A DNA stretch of 64,000 nt from positions 1 to 64,000 of the forward strand of contig NZ_BAAACZ010000018.1 in assembly GCF_039521975.1 (NCBI RefSeq). The letters run 5' to 3'. A model generated the notes under the pieces. It was not told the DNA's origin, did not search any database, and saw nothing but the letters and a program-made list of their open reading frames with translations. Origin of the DNA: Alkalibacillus silvisoli (GTDB lineage Bacteria; Bacillota; Bacilli; Bacillales; Alkalibacillaceae). The position numbers and the translations under genes are program-made. This document shows, one piece after another, positions 9,028 to 17,550 of the stretch; the stretch's first letter is position 1; each line of letters opens with the position of its first letter.

Positions 9028-10179
9028 CTAATCTAATCGTTCTATAATTGTGGCATTAGCCATACCATGACCTTCACACATAGTTAATAAACCATAACGC
9101 CCACCTGTACGCTCTAATTCATGAATGAGTGTCGTCATTAATTTCGCACCACTCGCTCCAAGCGGGTGTCCAAGCGCAATCGCACCACCGTTGACATTTA
9201 ATTTATTTAATTTTGCTCCAGTTTCATCTAACCAAGCTAATGGAACAGGTGCAAAAGCTTCATTGACTTCAAATAAATCAATATCATCAATTGTTAGTCC
9301 AGCTTTGTTTAATACTTTTTCAGTGGCTGGAATAGGTCCAGTTAACATCAAGGTTGGGTCTGAACCAACAACAGATCGTGCCAAGATTTTAAATCGAGGT
9401 TTCAACCCTAATTCGTTCGCTTTTTCCCTTGTCATTAATAATAGGGCTGCCGAACCGTCGCTAATTTGACTAGCATTTCCAGCTGTAATAATGCCATCAT
9501 TTTTAAAGACAGACTCAAGCTCACCTAACTTTTCAGGCGTTGTGCCCGGGCGAGGTCCCTCATCTTGAGTTATTGTTTGTTTTGAGCCATCTTCTAAAGT
9601 AACATCGACTGAGAAAGTTTCCTTTTTAAAACGTCCTTCACCTTGTGCTTTAATCGCTTTTTGATGACTTTGGTATGAAAATTCATCTAATTGTTCCCGA
9701 GAGTACCCCCATTTCTCAGCAATTCTTTCAGCTGATAATCCCTGATTAATGACTTCATATTTTTCATTTAATTTAGGGCTCAGTTTAGCACCTTGCATAT
9801 TTGAAAACATTGGAACGCGGGACATATTTTCAATACCAGAAGCCACCACTACATCCATATCTCCACTTAAAATCGCTTGTGAAGCGAAGTGAACCGCTTG
9901 TTGGCTTGAACCACATTGACGATCGATCGTAGTACCAGGAACTTCAATTGGATATCCCGCAATGAGAGCTGCTGTACGTCCAATGTCAGCTGCTTGTTCA
10001 CCAACTTGAGAGACACATCCCATAATGACATCTTCAATAACGGCTGGATCAATTAATGCTCGGTCGGTTAACTCTTTTAAGGTTAGTGCAGCTAACTCAT
10101 CCGGTCTAATTAAGCTTAATAATCCATTTCTGCGCCCGACAGGTGTTCTGACGGCTTCAACAATAACTACTTCTCGCAA
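9028..10179 (-). CDS. Thiolase (acetyl-CoA C-acetyltransferase / 3-ketoacyl-CoA thiolase)
   Basis: The 383-residue protein cleaves 3-ketoacyl-CoA or condenses two acetyl-CoA. The nucleophilic cysteine lies in DRQCGSSQQAVHFA near residue 88, NEAFAPV carries the conserved Asn, GGAIALGHPLGASG the catalytic His, and CEGHGMANA the second cysteine near the C-terminus. It starts at TTG after AAGGGGG; no ATG is available nearby. It is the promoter-proximal gene of a two-gene unit with the SDR dehydrogenase. Together with the convergent acyl-CoA operon it makes this stretch a fatty-acid or organic-acid degradation island; enoyl-CoA hydratase is not present here. Confidence 0.93.
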   Translation of the reverse strand: MREVVIVEAVRTPVGRRNGLLSLIRPDELAALTLKELTDRALIDPAVIEDVIMGCVSQVGEQAADIGRTAALIAGYPIEVPGTTIDRQCGSSQQAVHFASQAILSGDMDVVVASGIENMSRVPMFSNMQGAKLSPKLNEKYEVINQGLSAERIAEKWGYSREQLDEFSYQSHQKAIKAQGEGRFKKETFSVDVTLEDGSKQTITQDEGPRPGTTPEKLGELESVFKNDGIITAGNASQISDGSAALLLMTREKANELGLKPRFKILARSVVGSDPTLMLTGPIPATEKVLNKAGLTIDDIDLFEVNEAFAPVPLAWLDETGAKLNKLNVNGGAIALGHPLGASGAKLMTTLIHELERTGGRYGLLTMCEGHGMANATIIERLD

Positions 10180-10255
10180 GGTTTAAATCCCCCTTCAATT
10201 ATGATCTAAAATTATTATAACAAAATTTTTAATAATCAGATAAATTTTTATAAAA

Positions 10256-10285
10256 AAGTACCCGTGATTTTAATCACGAGTACTT
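10256..10285 (-). terminator. Terminator after the sspH pair
   Basis: Thirteen-base arms AAGTACCCGTGAT and ATCACGAGTACTT with one wobble and a four-base loop; read on the minus strand a T-run follows. Confidence 0.85.
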
Positions 10286-10341
10286 AAAAAGGTTAATTGC
10301 TATTAGGGTGATGGAAAATACTTATATTGATAAATTATCGG

Positions 10342-10524
10342 CTACATTTTCTCTCTTAAGTGGGATAACTGAACATCAAATTCATACGACGGTTCTTCTA
10401 AATAGTAAATATGGGCTGTGTTATTTTGCGCGTTAACGTTTTGAATGTAAACGTTTTCTCCATTGTATTGTACATTTTTCATTTCTGGAGATACAGAAAT
10501 TTCCTCTGCACGTAATCGGTCCAT
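10342..10524 (-). CDS. sspH: Small acid-soluble spore protein, H-type (second copy)
   Basis: This 60-residue protein starts with MDRLRAEEI and carries the pattern MKNVQYNGENVYIQNVN that is characteristic of H-type SASP, a minor forespore protein of Bacillaceae spores. The ATG follows AAAGGAGGG. It lies 14 bases after the related gene at 10724 and is about as long; the two share the MDR..AEEI, NV.Y.G..VYIQ.VN and Y.L.E motifs and are clearly tandem duplicates. Expression in the forespore under SigG is expected from the family; I could not find a clear SigG promoter in between, so the pair is probably one transcript. Confidence 0.9.
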   Translation of the reverse strand: MDRLRAEEISVSPEMKNVQYNGENVYIQNVNAQNNTAHIYYLEEPSYEFDVQLSHLREKM

Positions 10525-10538
10525 TAATATCCCTCCTT

Positions 10539-10724
10539 TTAAGTTGGATCATCTTCGTATAACCCTTGTAAGTCCACTTCTTGTTCATGATGCATTTCAT
10601 CTAAAGGGAAAACAGTGGCTGTTTGGTTATCATTAACTGTTTGAATGTAAACAGGAATACCGCGGTATTTCACGTTAATCATAATAAGTGAATTTACAAT
10701 TTCTTCTGCTTGCTTTCTATCCAT
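10539..10724 (-). CDS. sspH: Small acid-soluble spore protein, H-type (first copy)
   Basis: The 61-residue protein MDRKQAEEIVNS...NVKYRGIPVYIQTVNDN fits the SspH family of spore-core proteins. It is the first gene of a tandem pair. The ribosome site is weaker (AGGTAGGGAG about 6-10 bases before ATG). The C-terminus differs from its neighbour, ending in an acidic LQGLYEDDPT. The gene marks the organism as an endospore former. Function of H-type SASP is minor and not well defined in the family. Confidence 0.88.
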   Translation of the reverse strand: MDRKQAEEIVNSLIMINVKYRGIPVYIQTVNDNQTATVFPLDEMHHEQEVDLQGLYEDDPT

Positions 10725-10816
10725 AGTTTCTCCCTACCTTTCTTAACCTTATTTTTTTCTGTCAAAAGTAAAATATACGATGGATAATAAGGTTAAAAAT
10801 ACCTCAAAATAAAACA

Positions 10817-10850
10817 AAGCCCTTACCTCGTACGTTTGAGATAAGGGGTT
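10817..10850 (-). terminator. Terminator after gbsR
   Basis: Arms AAGCCCTTACCTC and GAGATAAGGGGTT pair with two wobbles; minus-strand reading continues into TTTGTTTT. Confidence 0.8.
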
Positions 10851-10853
10851 CAT

Positions 10854-11417
10854 TTAGTAATCTTGATTTTTGTTTTGATCAGGTGGGAATACTTCAAAGA
10901 TCTTACCACTTCTAATGCCTTCAACAAGTTGTTCAAGCCAATAATAATAAGCTTTAGAATACTCAAGTTGAGCGTTAATGGATTGCGCTTCATTACGTAT
11001 TTCTTGTGAAACATCTTCAGTGTTTATGACATCTTCAAGGATCGGTTGTGCTTCTTTAATGGCTTCAAGGTTAAATTTGACTTCCCTCTCCCATTTTTGA
11101 GTGAAGAACTTGTTAAAAAAACTAAAGAAGTTTTTCTCAGCTACAAAAGTTTGCTTTCTCGATCCGCGACGAAATGATTGTTTTACAATATCAAATTCTT
11201 GAAGCTTCTTAACCCCTGTACTCATGCTGGGCTTACTCATCTTAAGTTTTTCGCGCATTTCATCTAAGGTCATACTATCCTCAAAATACATGGTTCCATA
11301 CAGGTTTCCAACACTTCTGGTCACTCCATAAAGATCCATTGTTTCACCGAGTGATTCAATGACTATATCTTTAGCTTGATCGACGGCTTCTTTTGCTTCT
11401 TTGTCATTTTGGCTCAT
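10854..11417 (-). CDS. gbsR: GbsR/MarR-type transcriptional regulator
   Basis: The 187-residue protein is a winged-helix regulator of the GbsR group, which in Bacillus subtilis represses choline uptake and glycine-betaine synthesis genes and is relieved by choline. The helix-turn-helix covers roughly residues 48-75 (MTLDEMREKLKMSKPSMSTG), and the distinctive FRRGSRKQTFVAEKNFFSFF follows. Length matches. ATG follows AGGGAGGTTG. No choline or betaine gene lies next to it in this window, unlike the gbsRAB arrangement, so its target may be elsewhere. The choline link is family knowledge, not visible here. Confidence 0.88.
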   Translation of the reverse strand: MSQNDKEAKEAVDQAKDIVIESLGETMDLYGVTRSVGNLYGTMYFEDSMTLDEMREKLKMSKPSMSTGVKKLQEFDIVKQSFRRGSRKQTFVAEKNFFSFFNKFFTQKWEREVKFNLEAIKEAQPILEDVINTEDVSQEIRNEAQSINAQLEYSKAYYYWLEQLVEGIRSGKIFEVFPPDQNKNQDY

Positions 11418-11831
11418 TTAACAACCTCCCTACAGTTAAGTTTGTTAAATTTTTTCTTACAGTTCCTATCATAACTAAATTTTTAATAATGTCAAAAGCT
11501 TGCAATTAAAATTAATGGTATAATCCCTAGGCAGATAAAGGGTTTAGCCATTATCATTTTTTGAAAATCGATTGGTGGTATTATAGGATTGTGAAGGGAT
11601 ACTTTAACAAATATATAAATTTCATTATTAAATAATTTAACAAAAAAATAGGTTTTTATTATGAGTTTTAAAATGCGCATGTTTAATGAAAGCTTATGAA
11701 AATAAACTTTGCCAGCAATTTATTATGAGAATAATCGTTATATCAACTGCTGCACTCACAGTCATATAGACATATTGCCCTTCATAAAATTTATTAAGGT
11801 GTATTAGAACGTGTGGGAGGGTGTAGAGTGT
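11418..11831. other. 414-base divergent intergenic region between gbsR and a DUF4870-like gene
   Basis: It holds the ribosome site of gbsR (11418-11430) and presumably its promoter. It is A+T-rich. Open frames of up to 62 codons exist but have no ribosome site and translate into low-complexity, compositionally biased peptides, so I call no gene. I see no convincing RNA structure. Confidence 0.5.
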
Positions 11832-12224
11832 ATGACTGATGAAAAAAATAAAGAATATAAAGAATATCAAGATGAGAAGAGGGAAGACTCAGCAGAGGAA
11901 GAAGCAGAAGCCAAAGATGCACAAGAAAATAAAGGGCTAGGTATTGTCGCTTATATTATATTCTTTGTTCCTTTAATAATTGCAAAGGATTCACCGTTTG
12001 CAACCTATCATGCGAACCAAGGTTTGTTACTGTTGATTACAGCCTTCGTAATCAATGTATTAGGTTCGATCATTCCGATTATAGGGTGGTTATTCATTTT
12101 ACCGTTAGGGAACTTATTTATATTTATTTTATGGTTAATCGGAATATTAAATGCAGCTAAAGGACTAAAGTCACCACTACCGCTAGTTGGTACTGTTGAG
12201 ATTATAAAACCTCCTAAAAGTTGA
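11832..12224 (+). CDS. DUF4870-like small membrane protein
   Basis: The 130-residue protein starts at ATG, 11 bases after GGGAGG; an in-frame GTG at 11811 overlaps that ribosome site and is less likely. The first 35 residues are extremely charged (many Lys, Glu and Asp). Then come about three hydrophobic segments (around 40-58, 67-90 and 92-112) separated by the short motif ATYHANQGLLLL, which is the hallmark of DUF4870/YvlB-type tic20-like membrane proteins (the pattern xxFHAxQ). Function is unknown. It is monocistronic, followed by a terminator. Confidence 0.78.
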   Translation: MTDEKNKEYKEYQDEKREDSAEEEAEAKDAQENKGLGIVAYIIFFVPLIIAKDSPFATYHANQGLLLLITAFVINVLGSIIPIIGWLFILPLGNLFIFILWLIGILNAAKGLKSPLPLVGTVEIIKPPKS

Positions 12225-12341
12225 TTTATCCTTGAAAGTTTGGCTTCCTTTAGGGGTTATAAAGTCATGAGTCTGAAACGAATGGGATCAAAATTTGTTT
12301 AAATACGAATACGCACATTTGATTTAGTGGTGTTGAACTGC

Positions 12342-12384
12342 AAAAATCCGAACGATTCATTATAAACGAACTCGTTCGGATTTT
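12342..12384. terminator. Bidirectional terminator
   Basis: AAAATCCGAACGA and TCGTTCGGATTTT pair perfectly around a loop of about 17 bases. It lies between convergent genes; T-runs are present in both directions. Confidence 0.88.
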
Positions 12385-12421
12385 CTGTTATGACAACTAA
12401 TTTTGTCCCTGCTTCATTACT

Positions 12422-13186
12422 TTATAGTTTAAGGTTAATTTTAAAATCAAATTCGGGATGCTGATAAACCACTTCAAAACGGTCATCATCTTCAATATTT
12501 GCTTTTAAATCAACAGGTGCAAAGAGGAAGAAGTTGTTTTGAAACTCTACATCAGCACCGTAATAATAGCTTAACCAAACTAATTTAGAACAATAAATAG
12601 CATCATCAGGGTCATTTAAAGGAACTCTAGTGGTAAAAGAAAACTCCGGTACAGGTCTTTCTTGATTCATATTAGAATTATAAACCTCTAAATATTCTTT
12701 AGCATACTCCGCAGCTGCTAAACCAATGTTCGGATCTTTCGGACGAGCATGCATCACTTGTGTATGAATGGATAAGAAATTTTGAATAGGTGCCTTACGC
12801 ACTTGTGGATGTGATGTTACAGATTCAATAATGTGATTGTCATCTATAACAATTGCAGAGTGGCCTATGTAACCAGGAGGGAATACATCGCCAAAGTTAT
12901 CACTAGCCACTAAAATATCACCAGGTCTAAAATCTTGCGGGCTTCTTATGTGACGGTTTTCTTCAAATGTTAAAAATGTTGAGTAGTAAGTGCCGTCACT
13001 AAATATACATTCAACATTAATCGGTTCTAGGTTTTCATTACGCAAATGAAAGCTTCGAATAGGTTCAAATATTCCTACTAACTCTTCGCTTCGGTAAACA
13101 TTCAAGTAACTGATTGGACGTTGGTTCAAGTCCAAATCAATTGTCACTATGTCGTCAGTTGATGAACCAGTTACAATTGGTTTCAT
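12422..13186 (-). CDS. YiiX-like permuted papain-fold hydrolase (NlpC/P60 superfamily)
   Basis: The 254-residue protein has an N-terminal beta-rich part of about 90 residues and then a domain with PGDILVASDNFGDVFPPGYIGHSAIVI-type order, a His at GHSAIV near residue 143 and a Cys at IYCSKLVWLSYYYG near 203. His before Cys is the circularly permuted order of the YiiX/YebB/LRAT-like group. Such enzymes act on amide, thioester or peptidoglycan bonds; the substrate here is unknown. No signal peptide is visible, so an intracellular role is likely. ATG follows GAGGTG. Single gene between a terminator and the DUF421 gene. Confidence 0.8.
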   Translation of the reverse strand: MKPIVTGSSTDDIVTIDLDLNQRPISYLNVYRSEELVGIFEPIRSFHLRNENLEPINVECIFSDGTYYSTFLTFEENRHIRSPQDFRPGDILVASDNFGDVFPPGYIGHSAIVIDDNHIIESVTSHPQVRKAPIQNFLSIHTQVMHARPKDPNIGLAAAEYAKEYLEVYNSNMNQERPVPEFSFTTRVPLNDPDDAIYCSKLVWLSYYYGADVEFQNNFFLFAPVDLKANIEDDDRFEVVYQHPEFDFKINLKL

Positions 13187-13252
13187 TGCTAAAACACCTC
13201 ATTATCATGTCATTACTATATGATATAGGTGTTTGAAGAGGATCGTGCTTGT

Positions 13253-13975
13253 TTAATGTAAGATTCTAGGCACATCAAGGTTGTTTTCTTTTAAAGAAAT
13301 GTGAAGTTCATGTTTATGATTGACGGCTGCGTAAAAAATCTCATCAATTTGATTAATTCCCCGTAAATCCAATTGGTTTTGAAGCCAATTCTGATTAAGG
13401 CCGAGGTCTTCTAATACATTGCTATAAACTTTACCTTCAACAACAACTGGTAAAGCGATATCAGCAGTAGTTATTGTTATATTAAGGTCTGAGCGCGTCA
13501 CGGGAGTTTGTGACGATTTTTTAAGTACACTAATTTTACCACTCGGCTCAATAATGGCTGTTTTAACTTCATTTAAGTCAAATACATTACTTTCTCTTAA
13601 TAACTGTAAAATATTATCAATGGAGTAGTCAATGTTCTTCATATTTTTTCTTAGAAGTTGCCCGTTTTGGACAACAACAGTTGGTTCGAATGTTACTAAA
13701 CGTCCAAACTTTCTATTAGCAATACTCGCTTTTGTGATTATTTTTTGTAGTAACGCGACAGCAATAATCGCAACCGCTGTGTAAATGTGACTAATTGATG
13801 GGTCAGCTAAGTCAGCTCCAACAATTGAACCTAGTGAAACAATGATTAAGAAGTCAAAGACAGGAATTTCTCCAATGGTGCGTTTACCCATGTAGATCGT
13901 TAATAGTAACAGCAATGGAAGCATGGTGACTACACGGGTAATAACAATGAGTGAATCTTTTAATGTTTCTTCCAC
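13253..13975 (-). CDS. DUF421 family membrane protein (YetF/YrbG-like)
   Basis: I place the start at GTG 13975, eight bases after GGAGGG, which lies inside a longer possible reading that begins with ATG at 13993. The 240-residue product has three N-terminal membrane segments (about 12-30, 38-58 and 62-78) followed by a cytoplasmic domain with RKNMKNIDYSIDNILQLLRE, the DUF421 signature, and the AIIEPSGKISVLKK strand. B. subtilis members such as YetF and YdfS have been linked to spore or envelope properties, but the biochemical role is unsettled. It stands alone on the minus strand. Confidence 0.88.
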   Translation of the reverse strand: MEETLKDSLIVITRVVTMLPLLLLLTIYMGKRTIGEIPVFDFLIIVSLGSIVGADLADPSISHIYTAVAIIAVALLQKIITKASIANRKFGRLVTFEPTVVVQNGQLLRKNMKNIDYSIDNILQLLRESNVFDLNEVKTAIIEPSGKISVLKKSSQTPVTRSDLNITITTADIALPVVVEGKVYSNVLEDLGLNQNWLQNQLDLRGINQIDEIFYAAVNHKHELHISLKENNLDVPRILH

Positions 13976-14057
13976 TAAAATGTCCCTCCACATATGTTAA
14001 TTAGCTTTATTTTGCCACCATGGGTAAAAATTATCTAACTTGGAGGTACAAAACAAA

Positions 14058-14084
14058 AAAGCGAACTCACGTGGAGTCCGCTTT
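14058..14084 (-). terminator. Terminator of the GntR/ABC operon
   Basis: AAAGCGAACTC and GAGTCCGCTTT pair with one wobble around a five-base loop; the minus strand continues into a T-run. Confidence 0.88.
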
Positions 14085-14091
14085 ACATTTT

Positions 14092-15339
14092 TTATGCTCT
14101 TAACCACTTCCAAATCTCTTGTGGTGTTGCATTTTTACCGTAAATTAGAATACCGACTTTGAAAATCTTACCTGCTAGCTTCATAAATAACCAGATGCTT
14201 ACGATTAAAATAGCGATCCCAATAATAATCTCTAACCATGGCCACTCATCAAGTAGTGCTAGGCGTAATATGAGCACTGTCGGTGAAGTGAATGGTATAT
14301 AACTTCCAATTTGAGCAGCTAAACCACTAGGGTCTGAAACGATTGGTCCGACTAGAACAACTGGAATAAATGGTAACATCATCACCATACCTTGGAAGTT
14401 GCTACTAGAGCTCGTGTCTTCTAACGTTGCTCCTAAACCAACGAAGAGTGAGGCAAATAATAAGTAACCTAATACAGCAATTAAAACTAAGATGAGAAGT
14501 TCTGGAACTAATAAGTACTCTATTACAGGAACGTCATCTAATAGATAGATCCCAATCGGTATGGCAAATAGTATCCATACTCCAACTTGAATTAGACCTA
14601 GAGCAAAGTAACCAATAATTTTACCTTGCATTAACTCACTTGGAGTGACAGAAGATAAGATGATCTCAGCTACTTTATCTTTCTTTTCTTGAGAAGCGCT
14701 TTGGAAAATCATCATACCTGTAATGACGATTGAGAATAGGACTAGACCTGCGAATAAAGCAGGAATACCTCTTTCAAATGGATCTGCCATGCCCCCAACT
14801 TCACTAGCTGCCTCCTCTGTTTCCGCTGGTTGGTCATCTCCACCTGCTGCTTCAAAATGAATAGGGGTTGATACTAATTCAAGTTGCTCCTCAGATAAAT
14901 TAGCATTTTGCAACTGAACATGTTTAATAGGTTGTTCGATCACATGCAATTGATTTGAAAACTGGTTACTAACATCGTCACCTTTCGCGTAAGTGACAAC
15001 ACCATTTTCTAAAGTGTGTTCATCAATTTGAATAAATGCCGCGTTTGATTCCTCATTTAATTGCTCTTGAATAGCTGGTAAGTCTTCATTGGTCTGAGTT
15101 AGCTCCCAATTGAGGAGTTCATTGGCATCAATAACCGGCTCAATATACTCATATACACCAAGGTCATCTTGAACATAAACAGTCGTACCTGAGTCTTCTT
15201 CACCATTACCGCTAAGTAAATTAGGGACAGTTGCAAAGAACACAAAGATTAACGGTGTTAAGAAGAGTGAAATAATAAATGATTTATTTTTTATGTTACG
15301 TTTAATTTCCCATTTACTAACTTTTAAGCTGTTACGCAT
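14092..15339 (-). CDS. ABC-2 type permease (NatB/YhaP-like)
   Basis: The 415-residue permease starts at ATG 15339, five bases after AAGGAGG, overlapping the ATPase gene by eight bases. One TM segment lies at about residues 22-42, followed by an extracytoplasmic loop of about 170 residues with acidic patches, then five or six TM segments to the C-terminus, ending in a short cytoplasmic helix. This 1+5 layout and the QSASQEKKDKVAEIILSSVTP segment are the mark of the NatB/YhaP family of exporters (Na+ or unknown substrates). It pairs with the upstream ATPase and is the last gene of the operon. Confidence 0.88.
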   Translation of the reverse strand: MRNSLKVSKWEIKRNIKNKSFIISLFLTPLIFVFFATVPNLLSGNGEEDSGTTVYVQDDLGVYEYIEPVIDANELLNWELTQTNEDLPAIQEQLNEESNAAFIQIDEHTLENGVVTYAKGDDVSNQFSNQLHVIEQPIKHVQLQNANLSEEQLELVSTPIHFEAAGGDDQPAETEEAASEVGGMADPFERGIPALFAGLVLFSIVITGMMIFQSASQEKKDKVAEIILSSVTPSELMQGKIIGYFALGLIQVGVWILFAIPIGIYLLDDVPVIEYLLVPELLILVLIAVLGYLLFASLFVGLGATLEDTSSSSNFQGMVMMLPFIPVVLVGPIVSDPSGLAAQIGSYIPFTSPTVLILRLALLDEWPWLEIIIGIAILIVSIWLFMKLAGKIFKVGILIYGKNATPQEIWKWLRA

Positions 15340-16267
15340 TAGTGCTACCTCCTTCCTCTGCAATAGATCGACCTAAGGCTACGTCAACAAATATTTCGTG
15401 TAAGGATATGCGATCTACTTTAAGCTCTTGGACATCTAAGTTATTTGGTAATGTGTGTAACCACGATGGAAGTTGAATATCCTGATCTAAATATAAAATC
15501 GATGTTAAACCTTCTTGCTCTACACGGGTAACATGGTCTAATCCTTCTAGTTGACTAGCTGAGTTATCACCATATATGGAACATTTAAAGTTAGCATATT
15601 TAGCTTTGACATCTTTAAGTGGCCCGTAAATCACTTTCTGTCCTTTATTGATCATAAATAATCGGTCACACATTTCTTCAACAAGGTTCATTTGGTGTGA
15701 ACTTAATAAGATCGCCGTCCCGTTGTTATTAGCAAGTTCTTTAATTTCTTGTTTAAAGATATCTTGGCTGACAGGGTCCAAACCAGAAAATGGCTCATCT
15801 AAAATGAGTAATTCTGGTTCGTGAATAATTGAGCCAATAAATTGTACCTTTTGTCCCATGCCTTTTGATAATTCTTCAACCGAGACATTTTCTTTACCTT
15901 CTAACCCTAACTTTTTTAAGTAACTTAGTGCTCTTTCTCTTGCTTTTTTGATTGGATAATCTTTAAGCTCAGCGAAGTATAGAATAATGTCCATCACTTT
16001 AACGTTTTTGTATAGTCCACGTTCTTCTGGTAAATAACCAATTTTATGACGGGGGATGTCTTTTCCTTCATGGTTATGGAAGGTGACTTGCCCGTAATCA
16101 GGATACATAATTCCCATAATGTTACGGATCGTTGTTGATTTACCCGCTCCGTTTGGTCCTAAAATCGCCATAATTTCCCCTTTGTGAACATCAAAGGATA
16201 TATCGTGTAAAACTTTTGTGCCTTTAAATGATTTTTGTAACCCTTCGACACTTAAAATTGTTTCCAT
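15332..16267 (-). CDS. ABC transporter ATP-binding protein (NatA/YhaQ-like)
   Basis: The 311-residue ATPase has Walker A GPNGAGKST near residue 38, signature LSKGMGQKVQFIG near 133 (a K-for-G variation common in this group), Walker B ELLILDEPFSGLDP near 153, and the H-loop SSHQMNLVEE near 187. A C-terminal extension of about 90 residues is typical of drug- and sodium-exporting NatA/YhaQ ATPases. It overlaps the permease gene that follows. The gene sits 18 bases downstream of a different ATPase gene, so the operon encodes two ATPases. Confidence 0.92.
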   Translation of the reverse strand: METILSVEGLQKSFKGTKVLHDISFDVHKGEIMAILGPNGAGKSTTIRNIMGIMYPDYGQVTFHNHEGKDIPRHKIGYLPEERGLYKNVKVMDIILYFAELKDYPIKKARERALSYLKKLGLEGKENVSVEELSKGMGQKVQFIGSIIHEPELLILDEPFSGLDPVSQDIFKQEIKELANNNGTAILLSSHQMNLVEEMCDRLFMINKGQKVIYGPLKDVKAKYANFKCSIYGDNSASQLEGLDHVTRVEQEGLTSILYLDQDIQLPSWLHTLPNNLDVQELKVDRISLHEIFVDVALGRSIAEEGGSTNA

Positions 16268-16285
16268 ATTCCTCTCTCCCTTTAT

Positions 16286-17140
16286 CTATTGACGTGATAA
16301 CATCATTGAAATTGTTTCTTCGAGTTCAAGATGTTCACTTGTCACCCAATTAATTTGTTCCCTTTGTAAAAAAGCTTCAGTTTCCTTTGCATTATTACTA
16401 ATGATTTGGCGGGTTTTACGGCTTACTTCCCCTGGGATTTGTTGGTTAGGAAGCTCACTTTGAACCCAATATAATGTAAAACTATTGATGAAGGACTCTT
16501 TCTCGCGGTAGGTGATGAGCTTTCCATCTTTTAAAACCATAATATAATCGGCTAGTTTACGAACTTCATCAACTTGATGTGTTGTAATTAATAATGTTTT
16601 ACCTTCTCGTTCCATCCATTCTGTTAGAAGATCCATAACGAGTTGTTTGGACGGGATATCCATACTAACTGTTGGTTCATCTAAAATCATAAGATCGGCA
16701 TTCTTAGCGAAATTTAAAGCAAAGTTCAACTTTTGTTGCATGCCTTTGGATAACTTATCGTATGGTTTATTTAACGGAATATCAAATGCATGAACAGTGT
16801 TTTGAAATAGATCGTGATCCCACTTCAAATACCATTTTGAAAATAGTTTAGTTAATTGTTCGCCTGTAAATGAATCGCAACCAAATAGACGTTGTGGTTG
16901 ATAAGCAATACGCTGTTGTGTTTCGAGTGGTAAAATTGTATGGCTCTGATTAAATAAACGAACCTCACCTTGATTAGGTTTCACTAAATTTAAAAAGGAT
17001 TTTAATATGGTGCTTTTACCAGCTCCGTTATTCCCGACAATAACAGTTATGGTATTAGGTTCAAGTTCGAAATTAATCGGGCCAAGAGTAAACTCATCTA
17101 CCCTTTTAGTTAATTGCTTTGTACTTAAGATTGAGTTCAT
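16286..17140 (-). CDS. ABC transporter ATP-binding protein (YtrB-like)
   Basis: The 284-residue protein has Walker A VGNNGAGKSTI near 35, signature LSKGMQQKLNFALNF near 130, Walker B DLMILDEPTVSMD near 149 and an H-loop TTHQVDEV. It overlaps the GntR regulator gene by four bases (ATGA), a sign of coupled translation. This order, GntR then YtrB-type ATPase, is that of the ytrABCDEF operon of B. subtilis, which responds to cell-wall-active antibiotics. Its membrane partner is probably the 241-residue protein encoded first in the operon, since the second ATPase has its own permease. Confidence 0.9.
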   Translation of the reverse strand: MNSILSTKQLTKRVDEFTLGPINFELEPNTITVIVGNNGAGKSTILKSFLNLVKPNQGEVRLFNQSHTILPLETQQRIAYQPQRLFGCDSFTGEQLTKLFSKWYLKWDHDLFQNTVHAFDIPLNKPYDKLSKGMQQKLNFALNFAKNADLMILDEPTVSMDIPSKQLVMDLLTEWMEREGKTLLITTHQVDEVRKLADYIMVLKDGKLITYREKESFINSFTLYWVQSELPNQQIPGEVSRKTRQIISNNAKETEAFLQREQINWVTSEHLELEETISMMLSRQ

Positions 17141-17529
17141 TTTCGCCCCTCCTGTTCAGTTAATGCTTCATTAAATAGTTTCTTTATTTGTTTATCGGAG
17201 TAATTATGTTGTTTAGCTTTTTCAATCGCACGTCTCATCGCTTGAATCACCGTGTTATGCTGAACTTCTTGCATCGTGTTTTGGTTTACATTAGCAACGA
17301 ATGTCCCTTTACCTTGAGTAGTATAAATAAACCCCTGATGTTCTAAGTTTTGAAAAGCTCTTCTAGTTGTAATGACACTCACCTCTAAATCTTTAGATAA
17401 AGCACGAATGGAGGGAAGAGGAGTGTCAGTTGTCAATTGGCCACTTGCGATTAAGGCCTTAATTTGCTCTTCGATTTGATGATAATAAGGTTCTCTTGAT
17501 TGTTTTGATAATCTGATTGGGAGCTTCAA
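17137..17529 (-). CDS. GntR-family regulator, YtrA subfamily
   Basis: The 130-residue repressor has an N-terminal winged helix (IEEQIKALIASGQL, then PSIRALSKDLEVSVITTRRA near residues 42-61, and TTQGKGTFVA) and only a short C-terminal dimerisation helix of about 50 residues, the mark of the YtrA subfamily. These regulators usually repress their own ABC operon. It starts at TTG after GGAGGGTC. Its likely operator is the 15-bp palindrome at 18319-18333 in the operon promoter. The inducer is unknown; cell-envelope antibiotics are known inducers of relatives. Confidence 0.92.
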   Translation of the reverse strand: MKLPIRLSKQSREPYYHQIEEQIKALIASGQLTTDTPLPSIRALSKDLEVSVITTRRAFQNLEHQGFIYTTQGKGTFVANVNQNTMQEVQHNTVIQAMRRAIEKAKQHNYSDKQIKKLFNEALTEQEGRK

Positions 17530-17550
17530 TAGTGACCCTCCTTCTGTCCT

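Noticed and set aside
10725..10810. A SigG promoter before the sspH pair
   Set aside because: CGTATATT is a weak -10 candidate and no GMATR-like -35 lies at the right distance; I could not support it.
11492..11680. A 62-codon minus-strand frame
   Set aside because: No ribosome site, low-complexity product and A+T-rich DNA; it looks like chance.
11688..11771. A 27-codon frame upstream of the DUF4870-like gene
   Set aside because: ATG present but no ribosome site, and the product has no clear features.
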